Assembly: GCF_947494555.1 (NCBI RefSeq)
Contig: NZ_CANLVF010000002.1
Coordinates: 372,001 to 436,000 of the forward strand
Length of the DNA: 64,000 nt
Direction: 5' to 3'
Origin: an uncultured Roseibium sp.
GTDB lineage: Bacteria; Pseudomonadota; Alphaproteobacteria; Rhizobiales; Stappiaceae
Numbering within the stretch: the first letter of the stretch is position 1; each line of letters opens with the position of its first letter. The notes below the pieces were generated by a model. The model saw nothing but the letters and a program-made list of their open reading frames with translations, was not told where the DNA came from and did no database searches. This document shows, one piece after another, positions 7,793 to 16,695 of the stretch. The translations under genes were made by a program, and so were the position numbers.

Positions 7793-8737
7793 TCAATGCT
7801 CCACGTTCTGATATGCGAGCATGGCACCCGCGAGGTCTTCCAGCGCCGCTCCGACAGACTTGAACATCGTGATGGCTTCGTCTGATTCCCGGCCCGGATG
7901 TTTACCGCGGCACAAGTCATAAAGGTCAGCGCGGATGTCGCCCTTTGAAATCAATCCCGATTGCAATGGCTGAACAATGTCGCCGCCTTCCGACAGACAG
8001 CCATCGCGCGTATCGACAAAAATTTCTGCGCGCTTGATCAGGTCATCGTCGCTTTCGCGCATCGATGGCTTGAATGCGCCGACAAGATCGACATGTGAGC
8101 CGGGCTTAAGGAGTCCACCCCTGATCAGCGGTTCAGTGGAGAGCGTCGCGGCACTGATGATGTCCGCCGTGCCAAGCGCGTCACGCATGCTTTCGGCGGC
8201 GGCAATGCTGATCGGGAATTGTGCGTTCAGTTCATTCGCAAATTGAAGCGTTTTTTCTCGCGACCGACCCCAGATTGTCACCTCTTCGATCGATCGGATC
8301 GCCATGTGCGCGGCAATCAGATTTGGTGCCAGGCGCCCAGTCCCAAGAACCAAAAGATGGCGTGCATCGGAGCGCGCCAGGTATCGCGCCGCAAGCGCTG
8401 AGGCGGCAGCAGTGCGCCGGGCTGTCAGCTCTCCGCCGTCGATCATGGCAAGCATTTCACCTGTTCTGGCATCTGACAGCAGGTATTGACCGTGAACTGC
8501 CGGAAGATTGCGCTCCGAGTTTCCCGGAACCACGTTGACCACCTTTACGCCCGCATATCCGCCAGGCACCCAGGCAGGCATCAGCAGCATTGTTCCGTCG
8601 GGCTCGCCCGGTATCTCGAAATCGTGGTGGTGGCGCGTCGGCATTACGCACCCGGACTTGAACATTTCGCCGAGCGCGTCGATCAGATCCGGAAATGGAA
8701 GCGCTTCGCGCGTTTGGTCTTCGGTAAGCAATAGCAT
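7793..8737 (-). CDS. Ornithine cyclodeaminase / mu-crystallin family protein
   Basis: This is a 314-residue protein, the usual family length. N-terminal dimerisation part with GVKVVNVVPGN (substrate-contacting Lys65) and the MIDGGELTARRTAAASALA helix, then a Rossmann NAD(P) domain opening with LVLGTGRLAPNL at 129-140 and closing with FKSVGAALEDLA. Members include ornithine cyclodeaminase, alanine dehydrogenase, tauropine-type enzymes and delta1-pyrroline-2-carboxylate reductase; the sequence does not decide between them. It stands alone on the minus strand, and no proline, lysine or hydroxyproline genes are adjacent. The start ATG has no strong ribosome binding site. Confidence 0.85.
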   Translation of the reverse strand: MLLLTEDQTREALPFPDLIDALGEMFKSGCVMPTRHHHDFEIPGEPDGTMLLMPAWVPGGYAGVKVVNVVPGNSERNLPAVHGQYLLSDARTGEMLAMIDGGELTARRTAAASALAARYLARSDARHLLVLGTGRLAPNLIAAHMAIRSIEEVTIWGRSREKTLQFANELNAQFPISIAAAESMRDALGTADIISAATLSTEPLIRGGLLKPGSHVDLVGAFKPSMRESDDDLIKRAEIFVDTRDGCLSEGGDIVQPLQSGLISKGDIRADLYDLCRGKHPGRESDEAITMFKSVGAALEDLAGAMLAYQNVEH

Positions 8738-8839
8738 AAGTGGTCATTCAGATTACGGTAAACACCGCCAGACCAAATCACATATGGCGCGGACGACCAA
8801 GCAGTCTGTTTAAAAAGAAGTACAATTTTACCTGTAATT

Positions 8840-9940
8840 TCATGATAAATCGAAAATCATCATCACATAGGCGGCAAAGAGTGCCAGATGCACGGCGCCC
8901 TGCAAGTAGCTGGTCGTACGCGTGTTGAACGTCAGCAGACTGACAAACAATGTCAGGACAAGCAGTATGATATCCGAATATTCAAGACCCAACTCTAGCG
9001 TATGACCGGTCACCCAGCTGACCACCAGCACGGCAGGCACGGTCAAACCAATCGTCGATACAGCAGCGCCCAGGCACAGATTGACGGCGCGTTGCAGCTT
9101 GTTTTCCAAGGCGGCCTGCAGCCCGCTCATGCCTTCGGGCATCAGGACAAGCGCAGCAACAATGAAGCCGGTCAAGGCAACAGGCGCGCCAATTCCAACT
9201 ATGCCGAATTCCACATAAAGCGCGAGTTTTTTGGAAAGGAGAATGATCGGCAACAAGGCGCCAAACAGACCGGCAACATGGAACGGGATGGATCTGACGG
9301 TTCCGGCATGATGGGCCTCCTCCCCGTCACCGGCCTCTGGCTGACGGAAGATATCGCTGTGCGTTACCGTTTGCATGGCCAGGAACACCCCGTAGAGAGC
9401 AATCGACATTACGATTTCAAAGCCTGCCTGCAGGGTTGAAAGTTCTCCACCCGGCGCAGAATGGGTCACTCTCGGTAAAACCAGTGCAAAGATCGCCAGG
9501 GGTACGAGAACGGACAAAAACGCATTCGCTCCCTGGAGGTTGTAGGTCTGGTTCTTGTGCTTCAGTCCACCGGCGAGAAGACAGAGCCCGATCAAACCGT
9601 TCAAAACGATCATGATGACCGAGAACATGGTATCGCGCGCCATGGCGGGTGCGGCCTCGCCCGAAATCATGATCGCCACGATGAGCGCAACCTCGATACC
9701 GACGACGGATAGCGTCAGAATCAAAGTACCAAACGGTTCGCCCAGGATTGTCGCGAGACATTCAGCATGCCGCACGACGGCGAAGGCGCACCACATCACG
9801 GTGAGAAAGATGATTGCCAGGAAGCCGAGAGACGGCCATAGACCTATCGCCTCAGGCTTGAAAATGTCACCGGAAAGGGCAAATGCCGCAAATACGGCAA
9901 AGCCTGCAAGGCTCGGAAGTTCAGATCTGAAAATGGACAC
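8840..9940 (-). CDS. chaA: ChaA-like cation:proton antiporter (CaCA superfamily)
   Basis: This is a 366-residue protein with about 11 hydrophobic segments. Two alpha-repeats are clear: ECLATILGEPFGTLILTLSV (about 60-80, acidic Glu68, Glu83 follows) and LMPEGMSGLQAALENKLQRA (about 266-285). The spacing and wording follow E. coli ChaA, which exchanges Ca2+ or Na+/K+ for protons at alkaline pH. A hydrophilic loop around 190-210 is rich in Glu and His. The start is GTG at 9940 with GGCGGA upstream. Single gene between two unrelated minus-strand units. Confidence 0.87.
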   Translation of the reverse strand: MSIFRSELPSLAGFAVFAAFALSGDIFKPEAIGLWPSLGFLAIIFLTVMWCAFAVVRHAECLATILGEPFGTLILTLSVVGIEVALIVAIMISGEAAPAMARDTMFSVIMIVLNGLIGLCLLAGGLKHKNQTYNLQGANAFLSVLVPLAIFALVLPRVTHSAPGGELSTLQAGFEIVMSIALYGVFLAMQTVTHSDIFRQPEAGDGEEAHHAGTVRSIPFHVAGLFGALLPIILLSKKLALYVEFGIVGIGAPVALTGFIVAALVLMPEGMSGLQAALENKLQRAVNLCLGAAVSTIGLTVPAVLVVSWVTGHTLELGLEYSDIILLVLTLFVSLLTFNTRTTSYLQGAVHLALFAAYVMMIFDLS

Positions 9941-10038
9941 TGGAATCCGCCGTGGCGCGTTGAAAGCTGCGTGTATCTAGGACAATACGATTCTCGTACA
10001 AGGTACTGCAAGATTAACAATCTGTATGGCAAGAACGC

Positions 10039-10064
10039 AAAAAGGCCGATGCAATGCACCGGCC
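10039..10064 (-). terminator. Intrinsic terminator of the ABC importer operon
   Basis: On the minus strand GGCCGGTGCA pairs with TGCATCGGCC (10 bp, one G-U) and is followed by five T residues (10043-10039). It lies 26 bp after the livF-like stop. Confidence 0.8.
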
Positions 10065-10089
10065 CTTGAGGGTCATATCCGCGGAAGTC

Positions 10090-10863
10090 TTAGATCGCCA
10101 GATATTCCTGACGCAGTTCTGCATTGTCGAGAACGTCCTGAGCCGTGCCATCGAAAACGACCTCGCCCATATCAAGTATGACCGCCCTGTCGGCAAGGTG
10201 CAGCGCTGCTATCGCATTCTGCTCCACAATAATCGTTGTAATGCCGAGTTCCTTGACGCCCTCCAAAATGCGCTCGATCTCCTGCACGATCACCGGCGCA
10301 AGGCCTTCGTAAGGCTCATCGAGAAGGAGAAGCTTGATGTCCCGGGCTAGTATCCGTGCAACAGCCAGCATCTGCTGCTCACCACCGGACATTGTCACCG
10401 CATCCTGTGCCCGCCGTTCAGCCAATCGGGGAAAGTGGTCGTAGATACGTTCGATCGACCATCCCTTCGGTTCGGCAATCTGGGACAACTCGAGATTTTC
10501 CTGGACCGTCAAGCCGGGAATGATCCTGCGGTCTTCAGGGACGAGACCGACACCGACGCGTGCAGCCTGGTAACTCTTCATGTCATGAAGCGGGTTATGG
10601 TCGAGCCAGATTTCTCCATGCGTTAGATTTGGATCGTCCATCCGTGCGATCGTGCGCAAGGTCGATGTCTTGCCCGCCCCGTTCCGGCCCAGCAAAGCCA
10701 GGATCTCGCCTTCGCGAACGTCAAAGCTGATGCCCTGCACGATGTAGCTTTCGCCATAATAGGAATGCAGGTCCCAAGCGGAAAAAAATGCCGGAGCTGT
10801 GCCACGCGCTTTTTGGGGTTTCACCGACGGTGCCGTTTTGCCGGCAAATTGATCGTCAAGCAT
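10090..10863 (-). CDS. livF: LivF-type ABC transporter ATP-binding protein
   Basis: This is a 257-residue protein. Walker A GRNGAGKTS, signature MSGGEQQMLA, Walker B LLLLDEPYEGLAP and switch His region IIVEQN place it in the LivF branch of HAAT importers, which energise uptake of branched-chain amino acids, amides or urea at the inner membrane. The N-terminus has an extra 25 or so polar residues before the nucleotide-binding fold. Start choice: ATG at 10863, 2 nt after the upstream stop; a TTG at 10869 has better spacing to GGAGGA and is a real alternative. Last gene of the importer operon. Confidence 0.93.
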   Translation of the reverse strand: MLDDQFAGKTAPSVKPQKARGTAPAFFSAWDLHSYYGESYIVQGISFDVREGEILALLGRNGAGKTSTLRTIARMDDPNLTHGEIWLDHNPLHDMKSYQAARVGVGLVPEDRRIIPGLTVQENLELSQIAEPKGWSIERIYDHFPRLAERRAQDAVTMSGGEQQMLAVARILARDIKLLLLDEPYEGLAPVIVQEIERILEGVKELGITTIIVEQNAIAALHLADRAVILDMGEVVFDGTAQDVLDNAELRQEYLAI

Positions 10864-10865
10864 AG

Positions 10866-11621
10866 TCAAAGGTGCGCTCCTCCGAGATAGGCTTCCTGCA
10901 CACGCGGATCGCCCTTGATGTCTTCAGGTTTACCTTCAGCAATGATTGCGCCCTGCGCGAGTACGGTAACCTTGTCGGCGAGCGAGAAAACCACATGCAT
11001 GTCATGTTCGATCACGACCTTCGTAATGCCGCGGTCCCCGATACGTTTCAACAGATCAATCGTGTTATTTGTATCGGCGCGCGACATGCCCGCCGTCGGC
11101 TCGTCCAACAAAAGGAGTTTCGGATCCTGGGACAGGCACATTGCCAGTTCGAGCCGCCGCTTGTCGCCTCTTGAAAGCGACCCCGCAACACTGTCTTTCT
11201 TTTCAGCCAGTCCGACATCTTCGAGCATATGCAACGCTTTGTCCCGGATCTCCGCATCCTTGCTGACATCCTTGAAAGCGTGCAGCTTGAATTCACCGTC
11301 CCGCTTTGCAATCGCCGGGATCATGATGTTTTCAAGCAAGGTCAGATCCCCGAAAATTTCCGGCGTCTGGAACACGCGAGAAACACCTATCTGGTTGATC
11401 TCGTATGGCTTCATCCCGGTAAGCGAAATGTCTCCGAACATCACGCTGCCAGTGTCCGGGATCAGTCTGCCGATCAAGCAGTTCAGAAAGGTCGACTTGC
11501 CGGCACCATTCGGACCGATAATCGCGTGAACGGTCCCTTCTTCTACCGAGAAGTTGACATTGTTGAGCGCTCTCAACCCGCCGAACGACTTGTTCACGCC
11601 CTCGACACGCAGGATTTCCAT
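10866..11621 (-). CDS. livG: LivG-type ABC transporter ATP-binding protein
   Basis: This is a 251-residue protein. Walker A GPNGAGKST at about 36-44, signature SLSRGDKRRLELA (the usual SGG replaced by SRG), Walker B LLLLDEPTAGMS. The insertion after Walker B and the end RVQEAYLGGAH are LivG hallmarks. It pairs with LivF as the second nucleotide-binding subunit. ATG preceded by AGGG about 9 nt upstream; 11 bp after the livM-like gene. Confidence 0.93.
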   Translation of the reverse strand: MEILRVEGVNKSFGGLRALNNVNFSVEEGTVHAIIGPNGAGKSTFLNCLIGRLIPDTGSVMFGDISLTGMKPYEINQIGVSRVFQTPEIFGDLTLLENIMIPAIAKRDGEFKLHAFKDVSKDAEIRDKALHMLEDVGLAEKKDSVAGSLSRGDKRRLELAMCLSQDPKLLLLDEPTAGMSRADTNNTIDLLKRIGDRGITKVVIEHDMHVVFSLADKVTVLAQGAIIAEGKPEDIKGDPRVQEAYLGGAHL

Positions 11622-11632
11622 ATCACAACACC

Positions 11633-12838
11633 CTATTCAGCCGGGGCGGCAGACGCGCGCGCCGAGGAATTCTTGTCCGAGGACGATTTGCGTTTGAAAA
11701 GGCGCCCGATACGTTCCACGCCCTCCATGATACCTCCCGGCAGGAAGATCACGATCAGCATGAACATGATACCGAGCGTCAGGTGCCAGCCCTTGCCGAT
11801 AAACGGATGGATGACGAAGACCAGGAAATCGGCAACGCCTTCAGGAAGGCCGGAAAACCATCCGTATAGAATGTTGTCGTTGATCTTGGAGAAGATATTT
11901 TCACAGTACTTGATGAAGCCTGCGCCAAGCACAGGTCCGATCAAGGTCCCCGCACCGCCAAGAATGGTCATCAGCACGACTTCGCCAGATGCAGTCCACT
12001 GCATGCGCTCGGCACCTGCCAGCGGATCCATGGCGACCATCAGCCCGCCTGCCAGCCCGGCATACATTCCCGAGATCACAAACGCAGCCAAAGTGTAGGG
12101 CCTGCTGTTCAAGCCGGTAAAGTTCATGCGTTGCTGGTTCGACTTGACGGCACGCAGCATCATTCCGAACGGCGAACGGAAAATACGGACTGCGATGTAG
12201 AAGGCGATCATCATGAAGACGGCGCACAGATAGTATCCGGCGTTGAATGTGAACAGCCAGCCACCCGCACTCATCTCGAAGCTCTCCCGCATCGGAATGC
12301 CGAAAAAGTTCGCGGGCGGGATCGCGCCATTTTCGGAACTGACACCAAGAATGCGCGGATCGTCAAGAGCCAGTTGTAGTCCGGTTTCCCCGTTGGTGAT
12401 CGGCGTCAGAACCGAATATGCGAGGGAAAACGACATCTGCGCAAAGGCCAGCGTCAGGATCGAGAAGTAGATCCCGGAACGGCGCAGCGAGATGTAGCCG
12501 ACCAGCAGCGAGAACAAACCGGCGAAAACGACGGACATGAAGATCGCCGGAATGACGTTCATGGTCAGCAGCTTCATCATCCAGACACCGGCATAGGAAC
12601 CGACACCCAGGAAAGCGGCATGGCCGAAACTCAGGTATCCGGTCAGACCGAACAGGATGTTGAACCCAATCGCGAAGATACCGAAAATCAGGAATCTCTG
12701 CATCAGATCTGGATAGCCGGCGTTGAACTGTGCAAGCTCAGAGCCTTCCGGAAACGGGTTGAGCAGGAATGGCGCGAAGACCACGAGAAGCAACACAAGG
12801 AAGAAGAGCGATGTATCTTTTTTGTTGAGTCCAAACAT
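11633..12838 (-). CDS. livM: LivM-type ABC transporter permease
   Basis: This is a 401-residue inner-membrane protein with about ten hydrophobic segments. The family core [20 protein letters not shown] (about 66-85) and the later [13 protein letters not shown] and [14 protein letters not shown] motifs are present. It is longer than typical LivM: there is a polar insertion around residues 155-190 (between two helices) and a charged, Ala/Ser-rich cytoplasmic tail. It is translated 3 bp after livH; a GGAG near the end of livH serves as its ribosome binding site. Confidence 0.92.
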   Translation of the reverse strand: MFGLNKKDTSLFFLVLLLVVFAPFLLNPFPEGSELAQFNAGYPDLMQRFLIFGIFAIGFNILFGLTGYLSFGHAAFLGVGSYAGVWMMKLLTMNVIPAIFMSVVFAGLFSLLVGYISLRRSGIYFSILTLAFAQMSFSLAYSVLTPITNGETGLQLALDDPRILGVSSENGAIPPANFFGIPMRESFEMSAGGWLFTFNAGYYLCAVFMMIAFYIAVRIFRSPFGMMLRAVKSNQQRMNFTGLNSRPYTLAAFVISGMYAGLAGGLMVAMDPLAGAERMQWTASGEVVLMTILGGAGTLIGPVLGAGFIKYCENIFSKINDNILYGWFSGLPEGVADFLVFVIHPFIGKGWHLTLGIMFMLIVIFLPGGIMEGVERIGRLFKRKSSSDKNSSARASAAPAE

Positions 12839-12841
12839 GAC

Positions 12842-13873
12842 TTAGCTCTCCATAACGCCCTTGCGGCCCATCAAACCCCGTGGACGGGTCAGGAGGATCA
12901 CGATTGCAACAAGATAAATGATGATCTGGTTGATGCCGGGCAGCAGCGCGACGACTTGCGCCATGGAGGCGAAACTCTCAAGAATTCCAAGAACGAACCC
13001 CGCGAGAACAGCTCCTGGCAGCGAGCCCATTCCGCCGACAACCACGACGACGAAGCTCAGGACGAGAAAGTCCATTCCCATATGGTAATTCGGCGAATTG
13101 ATCGGCGCGTACATAACCCCTGCAAGCCCGGCGACGACCGCCGCAAGCGCGAACATGACTGTAAAACGCTTGTCGATGTTAATGCCAAGGAGCCCGACGG
13201 TCTGTCGGTCCGCCATGCCCGCTCGAACGACCATCCCGAAAGTCGTGAACCGAAGAAAGGCGAAGACAGCGCCCACGATTGCGGCTGCAAAGAGGAAGTA
13301 CACGATCCGCCAGTAGGGGTAGATGATCACATTGGGATCCATCCCCACCAGTGCTCCGAAATCCAGACTACCGGAAAAGACGTCCGGAGCCGGTGTCGGA
13401 ATCGGGTTCGCGCCGAAGAAGTATTTGATGATTTCCTGAAGGACGATGGCAAGGCCGAAGGTCACCAGGATCTGATCCGCATGAGGACGCTTGTAGAAAT
13501 ACTTGATGAGGCCCCGTTCCATGAACAGGCCGACCAGGGCCATGATCGGTATGGAAAAGAGGATCGCGAGCGGGACAGCCCAGTCTATGATTGCCGATCC
13601 GGTTTGCGGCCCGAACCACGCTTCCACATAGGGCGTTTCGACTTTTAGCGGATTACCCAGAAAGTCTTTCTGTGTCTCGTCAATCGTCACGAAAGACAAA
13701 GACAGGAGGCGGCTTAACGTGACCGCACAGAAAGCCCCGATCATGAACAGCGCGCCATGCGCGAAGTTGACCACGCCAAGCGTTCCGAAAATAAGGGTCA
13801 AGCCAAGGGCGATCAGTGCATATGCCGAGCCTTTGTCCAAACCGTTCAGAATTTGCAGAAGTATCGCGTCCAT
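12842..13873 (-). CDS. livH: LivH-type ABC transporter permease
   Basis: This is a 343-residue permease. The start at ATG 13873 has GAGAG 4 nt upstream; an in-frame TTG at 13915 is unlikely. Typical opening ILNGLDKGSAYALIALGLTL and FGTLGVVNFAHGALFMIGAF; later GGMGSLPGAVLAGFVLGILE. An extra stretch around residues 50-90 (between helices 2 and 3) is longer than in E. coli LivH, as in many alphaproteobacterial HAAT importers. It forms the membrane channel with the LivM partner. Confidence 0.92.
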   Translation of the reverse strand: MDAILLQILNGLDKGSAYALIALGLTLIFGTLGVVNFAHGALFMIGAFCAVTLSRLLSLSFVTIDETQKDFLGNPLKVETPYVEAWFGPQTGSAIIDWAVPLAILFSIPIMALVGLFMERGLIKYFYKRPHADQILVTFGLAIVLQEIIKYFFGANPIPTPAPDVFSGSLDFGALVGMDPNVIIYPYWRIVYFLFAAAIVGAVFAFLRFTTFGMVVRAGMADRQTVGLLGINIDKRFTVMFALAAVVAGLAGVMYAPINSPNYHMGMDFLVLSFVVVVVGGMGSLPGAVLAGFVLGILESFASMAQVVALLPGINQIIIYLVAIVILLTRPRGLMGRKGVMES

Positions 13874-13938
13874 CGCTCTCAACTCGGATGATCTGCGCGC
13901 GTCGCGTTCCCCCAACCGCGCTTGAATTCACATAAACA

Positions 13939-13963
13939 GGACAGGGCGATGACCGCCCTGTCC
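13939..13963 (-). terminator. Hairpin between the binding-protein gene and the permease gene
   Basis: GGACAGGGCG and CGCCCTGTCC form a perfect 10-bp stem with a 5-nt loop. On the minus strand it starts 18 nt after the binding-protein stop and is followed by TGTTTATG, only a weak T-run. It probably acts as a partial terminator or mRNA stabiliser that lets the binding protein be made in excess of the membrane subunits. Confidence 0.7.
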
Positions 13964-13980
13964 CTTCAATTTCGACAGAC

Positions 13981-15336
13981 TCAAGCGCCCGGGTTACAGG
14001 TACCCAATGCACCGCCCGCGAATTGCGGGTGATCCGGCGGATAGGTGACCTGAGCTGCCGGCGTCACTTCGACGATTTCGAGAAGGTCGAAGGCCGAGCT
14101 CGGGTTTTCCTTACCCTTCACGACAAGGACGTCCTTGAAGCACTGGTGATCTTCGGCACGGTACAGTGTCTTGCCGTTACCAAGACCATCGAACTCGAAG
14201 CCTTCAAGAGCCTCGACAACGCCACACGGGTTGAACGTGCCTGCACGCTCACACGCATCCGCGTAAAGGAGAGCCTGAACGTAGGTGGTGTGCGCAGCCT
14301 GGCTCGGCGGGAAGCCGTATTTCTGGCCGAAGGACTGAACGAATGCTTTGGAGCCTTCATCCTGAAGCGACCAGTGCCAGTTGGTGGACCCGAAGATACC
14401 CTTAACGTTTTCGCCGGCACCCTTTGCCATCAGGCGAGAGTACAGCGGAACGATGATTTCAAAGTTCTTGCCGTTCACCTGCTTGTCACGGAGACCGAAC
14501 TGAACCGCATTGGTCAGCGAGTTCACCATGTTGCCGCCGTAGTGGTTCAGAACCAATACATCAGCGTCCGACTGCAGCACCGGTGTGATGTAGGCGGAGA
14601 AGTCGGTCGCCGCCAAAGGCGTCTTGACCGTTTCCACGGTTTCCCAACCCAGAGCTTCGGTCGACTCGCGCACGGCCTGTTCGGTCGTGTAACCCCAGTT
14701 GTAGTCTGCGGTCAGGTGGTAGGCCTTGCGGTCGTCACCATATGCGTTCTTCAGAACCGGAGCCAATGCGGCGCCTGACATGTAGGAGTTGAAGAAGTGA
14801 CGGAAACCGTTGGCCTTCTTGTCCTTACCGGTGGTGTCGTTGGAGTGGGTCAGACCGGCCATGAAAATCACGCCGGCTTCCTGGCAGAGCGCCTGTACCG
14901 CAACAGCCACACCGGAGGACGAACCGCCGGTGATCATGATCGCACCGTCTTTTTCGATCATGGATTTCGCGGACGCACGCGCCGCATCGGACTTGGTCTG
15001 CGTATCACCCGTGACGAACTCGACTTTTTTGCCGAGGATACCGTTCCCCTTCAAAGCTTTTGACGAGAACGTGTTCAGCATGCCGCCGTCGCCTTCACCA
15101 TTCAGGTGCTCGACAGCCAGCTGGTAAGCGCGCAGCTCGTCAGCCCCTTCGTCAGCATAGGGGCCGGTTTGTGGAACGTTGAAACCCAGTGTCACCGTCG
15201 AACCGGTTGGCTCGTTGAGATAACCAGCGGACCATGCACGGCTGGTAAAGATCGTGGGCATTGCGAGGGCAGTACCTCCCAATGCGCCAGCGCGCAGGAT
15301 GGAACGACGATTAAGGGGTTTACGAATTAAGCTCAT
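13981..15336 (-). CDS. TAT-exported ABC transporter substrate-binding protein (HAAT family)
   Basis: This is a 451-residue protein. The start at ATG 15336 has a strong GGGAGGAAAG ribosome binding site. The twin-arginine signal LNRRSILRAG lies at about 8-17, followed by a hydrophobic stretch and SRAWSA cleavage. The mature protein has the type I periplasmic binding fold (VTLGFNVPQTGPYADEGADE, ITGGSSSGVAVAVQALCQE). Four Cys near the C-terminus could form disulfides. First gene of the importer operon. The ligand is not decidable from sequence: amino acids, amides, urea or similar nitrogen compounds are all used by this family. Confidence 0.9.
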   Translation of the reverse strand: MSLIRKPLNRRSILRAGALGGTALAMPTIFTSRAWSAGYLNEPTGSTVTLGFNVPQTGPYADEGADELRAYQLAVEHLNGEGDGGMLNTFSSKALKGNGILGKKVEFVTGDTQTKSDAARASAKSMIEKDGAIMITGGSSSGVAVAVQALCQEAGVIFMAGLTHSNDTTGKDKKANGFRHFFNSYMSGAALAPVLKNAYGDDRKAYHLTADYNWGYTTEQAVRESTEALGWETVETVKTPLAATDFSAYITPVLQSDADVLVLNHYGGNMVNSLTNAVQFGLRDKQVNGKNFEIIVPLYSRLMAKGAGENVKGIFGSTNWHWSLQDEGSKAFVQSFGQKYGFPPSQAAHTTYVQALLYADACERAGTFNPCGVVEALEGFEFDGLGNGKTLYRAEDHQCFKDVLVVKGKENPSSAFDLLEIVEVTPAAQVTYPPDHPQFAGGALGTCNPGA

Positions 15337-15821
15337 ACTTTCCTCCCAGAAAGGCACGGTGCGCCCCCGTCGGACGCACCTGCGTTCGCTGTACAGCGGC
15401 AAGCAATTCTGGACTGTTCCCCGACCGGGAGACCGGCTCCTCAACGCCAAAACCGCAAGCTCGGAGGACTGTAGAAAAAGTCATTGCAAATCAGCAATAC
15501 GACTATCGGATCGCCTCTACTTACAACCGCGTTAGACTTTCGCAGTATTCACGGCAAAAAACTCTTAACAAATCTCCAAATATATTGCATTGCAGCACGC
15601 ATTTTTCTTCTAGCAAACAATGCTTTAGAGAATGTCATTTTGGCAATGCAATATTTCCCTGACCAATCAGGTAATTTGCGGAATGTCTTCAGCTACTTAG
15701 ACCAAAGTTGCACGCGATTGCATCTCAGAGGTTGTGATCAACCAAATTGACGCGCGCGAAACCGCGAAGCTAATGTGCAATTGCCGAAAATTTCACCAAT
15801 GGTTTCATCGGGATCCTTTGC
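15337..15821. promoter_or_regulatory. Divergent intergenic region with a 12-bp inverted repeat and many TTGCA boxes
   Basis: No gene seen in 485 bp. ATATTGCATTGC at 15582-15593 has its exact reverse complement at 15643-15654. TTGCA or TGCAA recurs through 15480-15785. A leader hairpin GGTGCG/CGCACC (15358-15380) lies just upstream of the binding-protein ribosome binding site. GGTTG-N4-CAACC is at 15730-15743. The importer promoter and that of the PPOX gene should both lie here. Confidence 0.5.
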
Positions 15822-16430
15822 ATGAACTTCATTGAGTCGCTTGAGCAGTTACACGAACAATATGGTGATGTTGGAGAAGCCTCGCTCATCAAGGAAATTG
15901 ACCATCTCAGCCCCGCCTACAGAAGGATTGTTGAAACTTCGTCCTTCTGCGCCTTGTCGACCTGTGGTCCTGAAGGACTCGACTGTTCCCCGCGCGGTGA
16001 TGACGGGTGCGTTGTGAGGATAGAAAATGACAGGACCTTGCTGCTCCCGGACAGACGCGGCAACAATCGCATCGATTCGCTTCGCAACATTGTTCGTGAC
16101 CCACGGGTTGCGCTCATGTTCATGATCCCGGGCTGGAACAATGTCTTGCGCATCAATGGCACTGCCCGGATTTCAATTGAGCCTGACCTGCTCAAATCGT
16201 TTGAGCGCGACGGCAAGTGTCCTCGCTCCGTGATCGCGATCACCATCGAAACAGTCTATTTTCAATGTGCGCGGGCGATCATGCGTGCCGGGCTGTGGCA
16301 ACCGGACAATCAGGTACCAAAGGCCAATCTCCCATCGCCCGGCATGATCATGCAGGAGATCAAATCGAGCTTCGACGGAAAAACCTATGATGAGGATTGG
16401 CCGGGACGCGCGGCAAAAAGCATGTGGTAG
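15822..16430 (+). CDS. PPOX-type FMN-binding flavoprotein (MSMEG_1061-like family)
   Basis: This is a 202-residue protein. The split-barrel flavin fold of the pyridoxamine 5'-phosphate oxidase superfamily is indicated by SSFCALSTCGPEGLDCSPRGD (about 40-60), LLLPDRRGNNRIDSL and VALMFMIPGWNNVLRINGTA. This wording is that of the MSMEG_1061-type subgroup. The substrate is unknown; members reduce or bind F420- or FMN-linked small molecules. There is no PdxH substrate-binding C-terminus, so pyridoxine synthesis is unlikely. Single gene, divergent from the ABC importer. Confidence 0.85.
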   Translation: MNFIESLEQLHEQYGDVGEASLIKEIDHLSPAYRRIVETSSFCALSTCGPEGLDCSPRGDDGCVVRIENDRTLLLPDRRGNNRIDSLRNIVRDPRVALMFMIPGWNNVLRINGTARISIEPDLLKSFERDGKCPRSVIAITIETVYFQCARAIMRAGLWQPDNQVPKANLPSPGMIMQEIKSSFDGKTYDEDWPGRAAKSMW

Positions 16431-16695
16431 GCCGTGAACCGGCAAGCCAGCCTCGAACCGCGTTGTTCACCCCTCGCCTCGCAAAAGCGCTGTCTTACGA
16501 TCGGTAGTCTTCGGCAACGCCAAATGCACAAGGCCCTATTCGTTGAACACTCCAGTCCTTTGAAGCGTTCGAAGAAGCGTTTTGTCTTAACCTCTGCGGA
16601 TTACCTTTTTGCAACGATCGCATATTTGCTCTTGGCTGATTTGCACGAGCTCTCCATATCTTCCCATACCTGAATTCTGATGTTTGAGGATCTCC

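Noticed and set aside
12620..13648. 342-codon plus-strand frame over livM and livH
   Set aside because: Shadow of two hydrophobic permease genes; no hydrophobic core, no start signals.
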